Positions 5,811 through 12,575 of a DNA stretch of 17,508 nt are shown one piece after another. Origin of the DNA: Patescibacteria group bacterium (GTDB lineage Bacteria > Patescibacteriota > Microgenomatia > UBA10105); the NCBI GenBank assembly GCA_003524845.1, contig DQGR01000104.1:1-17508 (forward strand), in the 5' to 3' direction. Both the position numbers and the translations under genes were made by a program. The notes beneath the pieces were generated by a model that saw only the letters and a program-made list of their open reading frames with translations, was not told where the DNA came from and did not search any database. Positions within the stretch are counted from its first letter, which is position 1. Each line of letters opens with the position of its first letter.

Positions 5811-6632
5811 ATGAAAGAACAGTTTGAACTCACTGTTAATGGAACTGGATATTTTGTAGATGGATTTGTCCAAATACTTCCTTCACTACATCCCGGTAAA
5901 CCTGCAAAACCATGTCGCATCCTTATCTCAGAAACAAAAGACGGAGAACCGTTGATAGAAATAGCAGTACTACAGAATGGCGCACAGGAAATTGTAAGCG
6001 CGCAAGCAATGGTTAATTTACCCACTGGTCAATTTCTTTGGCATAACATAACTCCTGTTCCACTACAGGCAGTAACTCGAGAACGGCTTGTTTCTGCTGT
6101 ATATACTAAATACTTCGGCGAAATCCGTTCACAAATATTTGAAAAGTCTTCCCCTTTTTCCCCGGATGTGTACTATTCTAGCAGTAGGATGGAAGCGCGA
6201 ATTTTTGAACATCCACTGGAGTGGCTGTTTCCATCTGATAAAGGAATAGGCAGAAAAATAACCGCATTAACAGTACAAGCGAGTCGTTTATCACCTGATT
6301 TAGATTCGGAATTGGAAGAACAGATTATTTCACGGATACGAATTGAAAAAGGCCCGCCGGTTATGGAAATTGAGAAAATTTATGTAGCACAGGCAGTTGC
6401 CCTTTGTCAGGAACGGGATCGACAGGAAACTAAGCCGGCCTCCAAACAGGCACTCTTTGCCTTATTACACTTAGATTCAGGAGAAACTGGTTGGTTCTTT
6501 CTAACCCTGGATGCAAAATCGAAAGCAAAAGAGAAGTCCGGACATGAAAATACCATAAGTAAACGTATTGCTGCAGTTCTAAAAGCGCAACGAATTAGTA
6601 TCTATCAGGGTAATCCCACACCTTCTGTTTAA
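5811..6632 (+). CDS. Unidentified 273-residue protein
   Basis: The only complete plus-strand gene. It begins MKEQFELTVNGTGYFVDGF and has no signal peptide, membrane span or motif I recognise. Composition is that of a soluble cytoplasmic protein, with alternating hydrophobic strands early on (ILISETKDGEPLIEIAVLQN) and mixed helices later. A good promoter at the leaderless distance supports expression and the chosen start. It is divergent from rpiB and converges on the gene ending at 6642 with a nine-base gap. Shared control with rpiB is possible because the -35 boxes overlap. No function can be assigned. Confidence 0.75.
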   Translation: MKEQFELTVNGTGYFVDGFVQILPSLHPGKPAKPCRILISETKDGEPLIEIAVLQNGAQEIVSAQAMVNLPTGQFLWHNITPVPLQAVTRERLVSAVYTKYFGEIRSQIFEKSSPFSPDVYYSSSRMEARIFEHPLEWLFPSDKGIGRKITALTVQASRLSPDLDSELEEQIISRIRIEKGPPVMEIEKIYVAQAVALCQERDRQETKPASKQALFALLHLDSGETGWFFLTLDAKSKAKEKSGHENTISKRIAAVLKAQRISIYQGNPTPSV

Positions 6633-6641
6633 TACGGCAAT

Positions 6642-7526
6642 TCATTTTACCGTATGTCCCCCGAACTCGCGGCGCCGCTGGTAGATTACAAATCTGCTTT
6701 TATACGTCTCTTCTCCACTTTCCCGCCAACTATATCCCAGTTCCACTTTTTGATCGCGAATATCGGCAACAATCGTAAAACCTGGAAATAACTCCTGTTC
6801 TTCTCTTTGCGTCAAGTCATGTCCAGCATACATTTGCAGATCATCAATTACGAGATAGGAGGGAGGTAAAATTAAACTATCTGCTTTTTGCCGCGACCAT
6901 TCTTGAAGCAACTTCAAAATAATGCCGCCGGTCTGGGCTTTACACAGCAATCCAGTTTCAGACACGTTTAATTGTGCCAGGGCATTTGCAAAATCTGTGG
7001 TACTGGCAATTCGCTGATTCAGATAGTCAATCCTTACGTTGCGCTCCTGGTCGTTTGTTAACTCGGGAACTGAAAACTCAAGAGCCGCAGAACCATCCGC
7101 ATGTACCTTCTTACGCACCATCATTGGCTCAATTCCCAGCTGGTAGAGTTGAAACAGCATCTGTTTACCCGGTTCGATATTGTGCTGTGGAGTAAAATGT
7201 CCACTGTTAATTTCATGTCTCCATACTTCTTCAATTTCTTTGAGTGTATACGGTGGCTGGTCAGCATGGTTTAAAAAGTGCGTATCGTTAATCAGAATAA
7301 GGTATGTGTCTGCCGGCCGATCAGATACAATAAGTGCGCTGCGGAGATCTCCACCTGAACCTAAATACGTAAGCGGCAAATCAGCAGCCTGGGGAATCTT
7401 GGCGGTTAACGTATCACGAATCCGTTTCAGGTAAAGCACTCGTTCCCGTTCAACACCTGGGCGAATGAGAGATAGCAAACCTTTTTGCGAATGCGGATTT
7501 TCAATGTTTAGTGGTATGTCAGTCAT
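6642..7526 (-). CDS. Unidentified 294-residue protein with a Gnd-like C-terminal tail
   Basis: Starts at an ATG overlapping the gnd TGA (ATGA), so it is probably translated by coupling and is the last gene of the oxidative-branch operon. Near residues 50-80 it has LTYLGSGGDLRSALIVSD followed by TYLILIND, a pattern reminiscent of Rossmann-like or methyltransferase folds, but this is weak. The last ten residues, RREFGGHTVK, match the last conserved residues of the neighbouring Gnd (RREFGGHAVK) although the rest of the two proteins is unrelated. No family is recognised. Soluble, with no membrane span. Confidence 0.75.
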   Translation of the reverse strand: MTDIPLNIENPHSQKGLLSLIRPGVERERVLYLKRIRDTLTAKIPQAADLPLTYLGSGGDLRSALIVSDRPADTYLILINDTHFLNHADQPPYTLKEIEEVWRHEINSGHFTPQHNIEPGKQMLFQLYQLGIEPMMVRKKVHADGSAALEFSVPELTNDQERNVRIDYLNQRIASTTDFANALAQLNVSETGLLCKAQTGGIILKLLQEWSRQKADSLILPPSYLVIDDLQMYAGHDLTQREEQELFPGFTIVADIRDQKVELGYSWRESGEETYKSRFVIYQRRREFGGHTVK

Positions 7527-8539
7527 AGAGTATCATTTTTTACTGCGTGTCCCCCAAACTCTCTTCGAAGTGCTGCAATGACTTTACCAATAAATGACGG
7601 ATTTTTTCTGGAATCAACGCGTTCCTTTCGGGCTGCTGAGATGACAGGCATCGGTTGACCCAACGATTCCAGCCATTCCATTTCTGCTTCTGTTTCACCT
7701 TTGGGCACTTGTCCGGATAACTCTTGCAACTGCAGATCTTTTTCGAGCGCTCGCACTGCCATGTTCATAAGATGTCCGGAAACAATACTGCCATGCGCCC
7801 AGATCCTGGCAATTTTTTGTAAATTCGGTCTATAATCATTTCCACTTTCATTTTGATTTTTGATCTTTGATTTTTGAATTATATTTAATCCCTCGGCGAG
7901 TGCTCCCATCATTCCATACTCAACCGCATTATGCACCATCTTTACAAAGTGACCACTTCCTGCAGGTCCTACGTACCCAAATCCGTCTTTTTGGGAAATT
8001 TTACTAAGTAATGGTGCAACTTGCTCATAAACCTTTTTATCTCCGCCAACCATCAGGCAGGCACCGTTTCTGGCGCCTTCAATCCCACCGCTCGTACCCA
8101 TATCGAGAAAGTGCAAGCCTTTTGCTTTAAGTAACTCGTAACGCCGCTGCGAATCTTTAAAAAACGAGTTGCCGCCGTCAATCACGATGGAGCCTTTAGG
8201 AAAAATACTTATTAAACTACTAACTCTCCCCAACCCTCCCTCACGAAAGGAGGGAGTTCCCCCTCTTTTTAAGAGGGGGTTAGGGGGCGTTACTCCAAGC
8301 AACACCTCATCCACCACTTTTGCCGGTACGTAGAGGAGCACCACAACAGGCTTATCTGAACCAAAGCTTAGCTTTGGAAATATTTCTTCCAAAGAATACG
8401 CACCAACCGCGCCTTTTGCCACCACCTCATCCACATCATCGCGGCTGCGGTTGTAGGCAACAACCTCTACCCCCTGCTCCAGTAGATGCAGACAGACATT
8501 TTTTCCAATGCGGCCGAGGCCGATAATAGTAACATGCAT
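7523..8539 (-). CDS. gnd: 6-phosphogluconate dehydrogenase (decarboxylating), short form, with two inserts
   Basis: Oxidises 6-phosphogluconate to ribulose-5-phosphate and CO2. At 338 residues it is of the short (YqeC-like, about 300 residue) class lacking the long helical C-terminal domain. Visible: the dinucleotide motif IGLGRIGKN (5-14), NRS after the second strand (30-32), which favours NADP over NAD, the substrate motif GTSGG (148-152), catalytic Lys200 and Asn204 in HFVKMVHNAVEYG, and the tail FGGHAVK. About residues 82-107 and 222-235 translate DNA repeats; without them length is normal. Starts at 8539, six bases after the upstream stop, without an obvious ribosome site; an ATG two codons in (8535) is an alternative. 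Overlaps the next gene by four bases. Confidence 0.93.
   Translation of the reverse strand: MHVTIIGLGRIGKNVCLHLLEQGVEVVAYNRSRDDVDEVVAKGAVGAYSLEEIFPKLSFGSDKPVVVLLYVPAKVVDEVLLGVTPPNPLLKRGGTPSFREGGLGRVSSLISIFPKGSIVIDGGNSFFKDSQRRYELLKAKGLHFLDMGTSGGIEGARNGACLMVGGDKKVYEQVAPLLSKISQKDGFGYVGPAGSGHFVKMVHNAVEYGMMGALAEGLNIIQKSKIKNQNESGNDYRPNLQKIARIWAHGSIVSGHLMNMAVRALEKDLQLQELSGQVPKGETEAEMEWLESLGQPMPVISAARKERVDSRKNPSFIGKVIAALRREFGGHAVKNDTL
7831..7883. repeat. AT-rich in-frame repeat in gnd, family G
   Basis: Bounded by TATAAT and ATTATA and made of near-repeats of TTTTGATTTTTGATC and TTTGATTTTTGA. On the coding strand it gives IIQKSKIKNQNESGNDYR, between AEGLN and the conserved KIARIW. The coding strand pattern of repeated CAAAAATCAAA is a familiar dispersed repeat in environmental bacterial genomes; that memory was not checked here. 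Confidence 0.65.
8222..8291. repeat. In-frame palindromic repeat in gnd, family A, two hairpins
   Basis: Outer arms AACTCTCCCCAACCC and GGGGGTTAGGGGGCGTT enclose two stems: CCCTCC...GGAGGG (about 8235-8256) and CCCCCTCTT...AAGAGGGGG (about 8259-8278). It is the family A element seen in tkt. The coded residues include GVTPPNPLLKRGG and FREGGLGRV, read from the opposite strand of the element compared with the tkt copies, so the repeat stays open in more than one orientation. Confidence 0.85.
8361..8377. repeat. Perfect palindrome within gnd
   Basis: CCAAAGCTTAGCTTTGG: two eight-base arms around a single T. It codes for PKLSFG, just before the strand KPVVVLLYVPA, a region that is variable in the family. 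It may be another small insert or only a chance palindrome. Confidence 0.45.
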
Positions 8540-8545
8540 AAATAA

Positions 8546-8854
8546 TTAACTAGTTAACAACTTTGCTCTATGAGTGAGTATTATTCCCCACGTCAACATA
8601 ATATCAGCCCAATCAGATGGGTTAACTATTGACGTAACTGTATTGCATTGACAATACTCATTGATAAATCTAGTCATTGTGGAACTAAGCTTTGGTGGGA
8701 GTTGAGTAACGGAAATTGTACTGAGATAACCATCGGTTTGCATTAAAAACTGCTGAATCCGTTTTTGCTTACCTGCAAAGTCATCAGCTGCCCAGTTACC
8801 AATACGGGTCAGGTTCATCGCAATATCTAAAATTGTTTGCCTGGTATTTGACAT
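8546..8854 (-). CDS. Unidentified 102-residue protein
   Basis: Starts one base after the stop of the DUF5674-like gene and ends six bases before gnd, so it is part of the zwf-gnd operon. The product begins MSNTRQTILDIAMNLTRIG. It looks like an all-helical soluble protein with Trp and Cys residues in the middle (GNWAADDF, EYCQCNT) and near the end (DWADIMLTWG). No motif or family is recognised. It could be a partner of the preceding small protein. Confidence 0.65.
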   Translation of the reverse strand: MSNTRQTILDIAMNLTRIGNWAADDFAGKQKRIQQFLMQTDGYLSTISVTQLPPKLSSTMTRFINEYCQCNTVTSIVNPSDWADIMLTWGIILTHRAKLLTS

Positions 8855-8855
8855 A

Positions 8856-9185
8856 TTAGAGCAGTAATTCAGTCAGTATAGCATGGAATTTAGTCCGGAT
8901 TTCAGTTGCAAGAATATCACGACTCGGGTTATTTTGCAGCGGACGCAAGTTTATCATTGAATTATAGTCAATCTCTTTCGTTTCCCAATCAATCCCACCA
9001 CCCCAGAGATTTTCCTGCTGCGAGCCGATTTTAAGTAAAATTTTTTCTTCATCTACATGTTTTTCAGCGCCTCCGACTAAGACTTTTTTTTCAATATCGA
9101 TAACTACTTTAATGTAGCCGTCGTAATATGCAGCCATTTGCGTAATTTCCTGAGGAGTCGCTTTGCGAACAAGAACGAGCATCAT
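8856..9185 (-). CDS. DUF5674-like protein
   Basis: A 109-residue protein. The sequence KVVIDIEKKVLVGGAEKHVD followed by LWGGGIDWETKEIDYNSMINLRP in two blocks is what I remember as the hallmark of the DUF5674 family, common in Patescibacteria and some Cyanobacteria; function unknown. Two adjacent ATGs (9185 and 9182) are possible starts; family members usually start MLV-like, which favours 9182. TACAAT overlapping the zwf stop (9191-9196) lies five or eight bases before these ATGs and may be a promoter. It sits between zwf and a small unknown gene, so it is likely co-expressed with the oxidative pentose phosphate enzymes. Confidence 0.75.
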   Translation of the reverse strand: MMLVLVRKATPQEITQMAAYYDGYIKVVIDIEKKVLVGGAEKHVDEEKILLKIGSQQENLWGGGIDWETKEIDYNSMINLRPLQNNPSRDILATEIRTKFHAILTELLL

Positions 9186-9188
9186 ATT

Positions 9189-10745
9189 TTATTGTAAGAT
9201 CCACGCCCTTCCATCTTTTTGAATTAATTCTTCCGCTGCCTTCGGTCCCCAACTGCCGGCCGGGTAATTGGGAAAACCCGGATCTTTTTCTTCTTGCCAA
9301 CGCTGGCTAATTCGGGAAATCAGTTTCCATGACGCCTGCACTTCATCAGTCCGTGTAAATAATGTCTGGTCGCCCCGCATCACGTCAACCAGTAATTTTT
9401 CATACGCCTCAGGCAAACCGTCGGGCGTACGATAGGTAAAATTCATCGGCACCTGATTAAAAATCCGTTCAAAGCCTACTTTTTTCGCATTTAAAGTAAG
9501 TTCAATTCCTTGTGTTGGCTCGATTTGAAACGTCAAGGTATTGGCGACTACTTCCTTTTCGCCTTTCCCCAACATTTTTAGCTTTGGCTCTTTAAAAATG
9601 ACTGCAATTTCAGTCGCTTTGCGCTGCAAACGCTTACCGGTGCGTAAATAAAACGGCACGCCATCCCACAATCCATCAGTCGTAAATAATTTAAGCGCCA
9701 CAAACGTTTCGGTATTGGAAACCGGACTGACATTGCGCTCCTTGCGATAACTCAGTAATTGCTCATTTTTGCCGGATGTGTAACTATTTCCTTTTCCATA
9801 TTGACCGCGCACAATACGCGTTTCTACTTGTGCAGGTTCAATGCAAACAATTTCCTTGATGCTTGCGGTACGCGCATCTCGTATGCCTTCCGCATCCAGC
9901 CGCTGTGGCTCGCGCATGGTGATGGCAGTCATGAGCTGGAGTAAATGCGACTGGGCCATGTCGCGCAAAGTCCCGACGCCTTCAAAAAAGTTACCGCGCG
10001 TTTCCACACCTAAGTTTTCGGCGATCGTAATCTGGACATGATCAATAAAACGGTTATTCCAGACCGGATCAAAAATCGTATTGCCAAAGCGAAACGCCAG
10101 GATATTTTGCACAGCTTCCTTTCCTAAATAATGATCAATTCGATAGATCTGTTCCTCATTAAAAAACTGGGCTAGCTTTTCATCAAGTTTCGTCGCATCA
10201 TCAAGGTCTTTGCCAAACGGCTTTTCAATCATAATTTTGGTCCACTTGTCTGAACCTTGTCCGCCCGCCGGCAACGCTTGGCGTAGCGATGCGGGCAGGC
10301 AACCTTCGGAAAGTTTCGTCGAATGTAAGTATTTGAGGATTTCCGGGTAATTATCAGGCGGAGTAGCCAAGTAAAAGAAACGTGGCACGCATGAGGACAA
10401 AAAGTCATCAAATTCTTTTAATTTACCGATCAAATCAAGATAACCTTGTGCTTCCCCAAAGTCTCCTTGCTGGTAATAGCACTTGCCAATAAACTCATGC
10501 CACTGACTTTCCGAAAAATTATGCTGGTGGTATTTCTTGATCGCCTGTTCCAGGAATTCTTTAAAATCTTCGCTTGTATACGGCCGCCGGGAAAAGCCGA
10601 CGATATAAAAACGCTCTGGCAAAAGCTTTTTCTGGAATAAGTGGAAGAGCGCCGGAATGAGTTTGCGCTGCGTCAGGTCACCTGTTACACCAAAGATAAC
10701 CATCACAAACGGCGAAGTGATTTTTCCTGGAATTTGCGTATCCAC
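9189..10745 (-). CDS. zwf: Glucose-6-phosphate 1-dehydrogenase
   Basis: First enzyme of the oxidative pentose phosphate pathway, oxidising glucose-6-phosphate to 6-phosphogluconolactone with reduction of NAD(P). Visible: nucleotide motif FGVTGDLTQRKL (18-29), EKPFGKD (174-180) and the active-site signature RIDHYLGKE (202-210). At 518 residues it is slightly longer than usual; about residues 148-166 (CLPASLRQALPAGGQGSD region) translate a GC-rich palindromic insert just before DKWTKIMIEKPFG. The start is GTG at 10743-10745, seven bases after a TATAGT box, which suggests a leaderless message. It heads an operon with the DUF5674-like gene, a small unknown gene, gnd and another unknown gene. Confidence 0.95.
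   Translation of the reverse strand: MDTQIPGKITSPFVMVIFGVTGDLTQRKLIPALFHLFQKKLLPERFYIVGFSRRPYTSEDFKEFLEQAIKKYHQHNFSESQWHEFIGKCYYQQGDFGEAQGYLDLIGKLKEFDDFLSSCVPRFFYLATPPDNYPEILKYLHSTKLSEGCLPASLRQALPAGGQGSDKWTKIMIEKPFGKDLDDATKLDEKLAQFFNEEQIYRIDHYLGKEAVQNILAFRFGNTIFDPVWNNRFIDHVQITIAENLGVETRGNFFEGVGTLRDMAQSHLLQLMTAITMREPQRLDAEGIRDARTASIKEIVCIEPAQVETRIVRGQYGKGNSYTSGKNEQLLSYRKERNVSPVSNTETFVALKLFTTDGLWDGVPFYLRTGKRLQRKATEIAVIFKEPKLKMLGKGEKEVVANTLTFQIEPTQGIELTLNAKKVGFERIFNQVPMNFTYRTPDGLPEAYEKLLVDVMRGDQTLFTRTDEVQASWKLISRISQRWQEEKDPGFPNYPAGSWGPKAAEELIQKDGRAWILQ
10248..10304. repeat. In-frame GC-rich repeat in zwf, family E
   Basis: The core 10261-10299 has partly complementary ends CCGCCCGCC and GCGGGCAGG with internal GGCAACGC and TTGGCGTAGCG. 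The coded residues include LPASLRQALPAGG, which interrupts otherwise conserved sequence between LSEG and KWTKIMIEKPFGKD. The flavour matches the rpiB insert (runs of CCTGCC and GGCAGG). Confidence 0.7.
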
Positions 10746-10752
10746 AAAAAGT

Positions 10753-10781
10753 ACTATAGCGGATTTAGAGTTCCTTGAAAA
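10753..10781 (-). promoter_or_regulatory. zwf promoter, leaderless
   Basis: Minus strand: -35 TTTTCA (10776-10781), 17-base spacer, -10 TATAGT (10753-10758), seven bases to the GTG start. The -35 is weak (four of six) and lies inside a palindrome. Confidence 0.5.
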
Positions 10782-10785
10782 GGAA
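10771..10785. promoter_or_regulatory. Operator-like palindrome at the zwf -35
   Basis: TTCCTTGAAAAGGAA: two perfect six-base arms around a three-base centre, overlapping the proposed -35 of zwf. The position fits a repressor or activator site. No regulator is identified. Confidence 0.4.
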
Positions 10786-10827
10786 TTAATTAATGCCCAT
10801 TGAAGTGTTTCTTTTACTTAAGTTCAT

Positions 10828-10899
10828 AACTCCTCCTAACCCTCTCTTATCTTAAGAGAGGGAATTTCTCCTCTTTGTAAGAGAAGGTTAGGAGGAGTT
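10828..10899. repeat. Intergenic palindromic repeat, family A
   Basis: Arms AACTCCTCCTAACC and GGTTAGGAGGAGTT enclose two further stems (CCCTCTCTT/AAGAGAGGG and CTCCTCTT/AAGAGAAG). It is the same element type found inside tkt and gnd. It lies between pgl and zwf and could fold strongly in either strand's RNA. Confidence 0.85.
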
Positions 10900-10939
10900 A
10901 ACAATGTAACAATTCAACAATCTAACAATTAAACAAGCT
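10900..10939. repeat. Tandem 8-base repeat over the pgl stop
   Basis: Five units of AACAATNN-type sequence (AACAATGT, AACAATTC, AACAATCT, AACAATTA, AACAAGCT), directly after the family A palindrome. The pgl TAA at 10929-10931 lies in the fourth unit. Confidence 0.7.
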
Positions 10940-11648
10940 TATCTGTAAAAACGTGCACATTTTGGTGTTGTTTGAAAACGCCTGACGGAAATTCGTGTTC
11001 ATTAAATTCAGTTTGGCCGACTAATTTTTCCAGAACTGCCTGCTTTTGCTCACCAGTTGCATAAATGACTGCAGTGGTGATTTTACTTATGCCAACCGGA
11101 GTCAAAGTGATTCGTTCATAGTCCTCGGCGCGATACCCGACTACCAATGCCGGTGAGCTCACAAATAGTTGTTTATAAGATATTTCAGCCAATGGCTTTA
11201 TACCAGCAGTATGCCCATCTGCTCCAATTCCGAATACTCCAAGTATTCGACCTTTACAGCTGTTGAAAAGTCGGGTAATTTGCGAATTGTAAGCTTTAAC
11301 AGTTGTCTCAATAGTTAATAAATCAGCATTCAGCGGCCACGCAACTACTCCACCATTTCGCGCAATAATTTCGACCAGACCGCTTTTCTTAATCACCAGC
11401 ATATTACTGTCACCATGCCTGGGAAGACCAAAGCGTTCGTCAACCAGTCCAAGTGTCAGATTTGCAACCAGTTCTTGCGGAATTTCCAGAAGCAATCGGG
11501 CAAGTACCGGAACAACTTGTTTTCCCACTGACCCACCGGAAAGAAGCAACAGCGATTTACCCGAAGCTAAATAGATTCGTAACTCTTGAATAATAAATTG
11601 CGCCGCGTGTTGGGCTATGGTTTCTGAGGAATGATGATGGAAGGTCAT
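10929..11648 (-). CDS. pgl: 6-phosphogluconolactonase
   Basis: Hydrolyses 6-phosphogluconolactone to 6-phosphogluconate, between the zwf and gnd steps. A 239-residue member of the NagB/DevB fold: LLSGGSV (35-41), DERFG (70-74) and FGIGADGHTAGIKP (139-152) carry the phosphate-binding and catalytic residues. The start MTFHHHSSETI is taken at 11646-11648 because the upstream sequence is a repeat. No ribosome site is visible. It lies just upstream of zwf in transcription order with 183 bases between, and downstream of the DsbA-like gene across a repeat, so it may be read from either the dsbA-like promoter or its own. Its stop codon lies in a tandem repeat. Confidence 0.92.
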   Translation of the reverse strand: MTFHHHSSETIAQHAAQFIIQELRIYLASGKSLLLLSGGSVGKQVVPVLARLLLEIPQELVANLTLGLVDERFGLPRHGDSNMLVIKKSGLVEIIARNGGVVAWPLNADLLTIETTVKAYNSQITRLFNSCKGRILGVFGIGADGHTAGIKPLAEISYKQLFVSSPALVVGYRAEDYERITLTPVGISKITTAVIYATGEQKQAVLEKLVGQTEFNEHEFPSGVFKQHQNVHVFTDKLV

Positions 11649-11666
11649 ACCATCGGTTTATTGTTC

Positions 11667-11740
11667 TGTCATCCCGAACTTGTTTCGGGATCCCCTGAGT
11701 TATTAACTCTCGAGATGCTGAAACAAGTTCAGCATGACAA
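11667..11740. repeat. Intergenic inverted repeat, family D
   Basis: Made of two linked hairpins: ATCCCGAACTTGTTTCGGGAT and GATGCTGAAACAAGTTCAGC (first shown as arms ATCCCGAA/TTTCGGGAT), with outer ends TGTCATCCC and GCATGACA. If translated it reads as the familiar HPELVSGS...EMLKQVQHD pattern seen in many bacterial genomes. It sits between the DsbA-like gene and pgl. Confidence 0.8.
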
Positions 11741-11755
11741 AGGAGTTTCACTTAA

Positions 11756-12502
11756 TTACAACAACCCGTCAATCGTCGCCTTAAATGTCTCAAATGGCAC
11801 TGCACCGGAAATTTGGGAACCGTTCACCGTATTTCCGTTTATGGTACCGATAAATGAAGCCGGTGTGCCGCGCACGCCTAAACCTTCGCCGTCAGTCTGG
11901 TCTTTTTTAATTTTGTCTGTATATTTACCCGAGTCAAGACAACTGTTAAACGTACCGGTATTCATACCTAACTCCTGTGCGTATTTTTTCAAGTCATCAA
12001 TCTGCAAGGCGCTCTGATTGCTAAACAGTTTGTCGTGCATTTCCCAGAACTTGTTCTGGTCTTTGGCACAGTTGGCAGCCTCAGCAGCTTTTTGCGCCTG
12101 CGGATGGATTTGAAACAGCGGAAAATCACGCACCATGTACTGCACTTTTCCGGTATCTATATATTCTTTTTTAATTTTCGGGAAGGCATCAGTAAACAAC
12201 CGCTCACAAAATGGGCACTGGTAGTCGGTAAACTCGACAATTGCGACTTTGGCGTTTTTATTTCCCAGACGCGGATAATCAGTCACATCAATGTTGACCG
12301 GCGCCGAAGGTGCTTCAGGAGCTGCGGCGGCAGGTTGAGTTCCGGTTCCGGCCACCGTGCCACCGGTTCCGGCAGCAGCTACCGCTGTACCACCCTTTTC
12401 ATAGTATTGCACCTTAGTGTAGAGAGATCCAAGTAAAAACGAAGCGACAATGAGTAAAATTACTAACACTGGCACGAGCCGATTGGTAGGCACATTTTGC
12501 AT
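11756..12502 (-). CDS. Membrane-anchored DsbA-family thiol oxidoreductase
   Basis: A 248-residue protein: one N-terminal membrane span (about 9-27), an Ala/Gly/Thr/Pro-rich linker (36-68) and a thioredoxin-like domain with catalytic CPFC (96-99) and the cis-proline loop GVRGTPASF (209-217). Two more Cys (about 145 and 188) could form a structural disulfide. It probably introduces or isomerises disulfides in exported proteins, outside the membrane. The start is backed by AAGGAG seven bases upstream. Promoter boxes TTGCAA and TG-G-TTTAAT lie upstream, with a palindrome over the -10. It follows the HTH gene by 73 bases and has no metabolic link to the pentose phosphate genes. Confidence 0.88.
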   Translation of the reverse strand: MQNVPTNRLVPVLVILLIVASFLLGSLYTKVQYYEKGGTAVAAAGTGGTVAGTGTQPAAAAPEAPSAPVNIDVTDYPRLGNKNAKVAIVEFTDYQCPFCERLFTDAFPKIKKEYIDTGKVQYMVRDFPLFQIHPQAQKAAEAANCAKDQNKFWEMHDKLFSNQSALQIDDLKKYAQELGMNTGTFNSCLDSGKYTDKIKKDQTDGEGLGVRGTPASFIGTINGNTVNGSQISGAVPFETFKATIDGLL

Positions 12503-12509
12503 TATAATT

Positions 12510-12515
12510 CTCCTT
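12510..12515 (-). promoter_or_regulatory. Ribosome binding site of the DsbA-like gene
   Basis: AAGGAG on the minus strand, seven bases before the ATG at 12502. It is notable because most other promoter-proximal genes here have none. Confidence 0.6.
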
Positions 12516-12519
12516 TTTT

Positions 12520-12538
12520 TGGTTTACTAATTAAACCA
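12520..12538. promoter_or_regulatory. Palindrome over the -10 of the DsbA-like gene
   Basis: TGGTTTACTAATTAAACCA: seven-base arms around five bases. It covers the proposed extended -10, so a bound protein would block the promoter. On RNA it would form a short hairpin just before the ribosome site. It lacks a trailing T-run in the direction of the gene, so it is not a terminator. Confidence 0.45.
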
Positions 12539-12558
12539 GAGCCGGGATGATTTTGCAA
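12530..12558 (-). promoter_or_regulatory. Promoter of the DsbA-like gene
   Basis: Minus strand: -35 TTGCAA (12553-12558), 17-base spacer ending in TGG, extended -10 TTTAAT (12530-12535). Expected leader of about 20 bases carries the AAGGAG site. Confidence 0.45.
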
Positions 12559-12575
12559 GGGGAACACAAGTTTCA

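Noticed and set aside
5748..5873. Further N-terminal extension of RpiB
   Set aside because: It would run through the divergent promoter and into the plus-strand gene; no ribosome site, and the promoter -10 lies within it.
6630..6662. Hairpin ATACGG...CCGTAT between convergent genes as a terminator
   Set aside because: The stem is only six bases with a 12-base loop and no T-run on either strand; it also overlaps the coding end of the 294-residue gene.
11557..12017. Open frames on both strands across the pgl-dsbA gap
   Set aside because: They are readings of the family D repeat and of the antisense strand of dsbA-like DNA; the HPELVSGS-type translation is a well-known repeat artefact.
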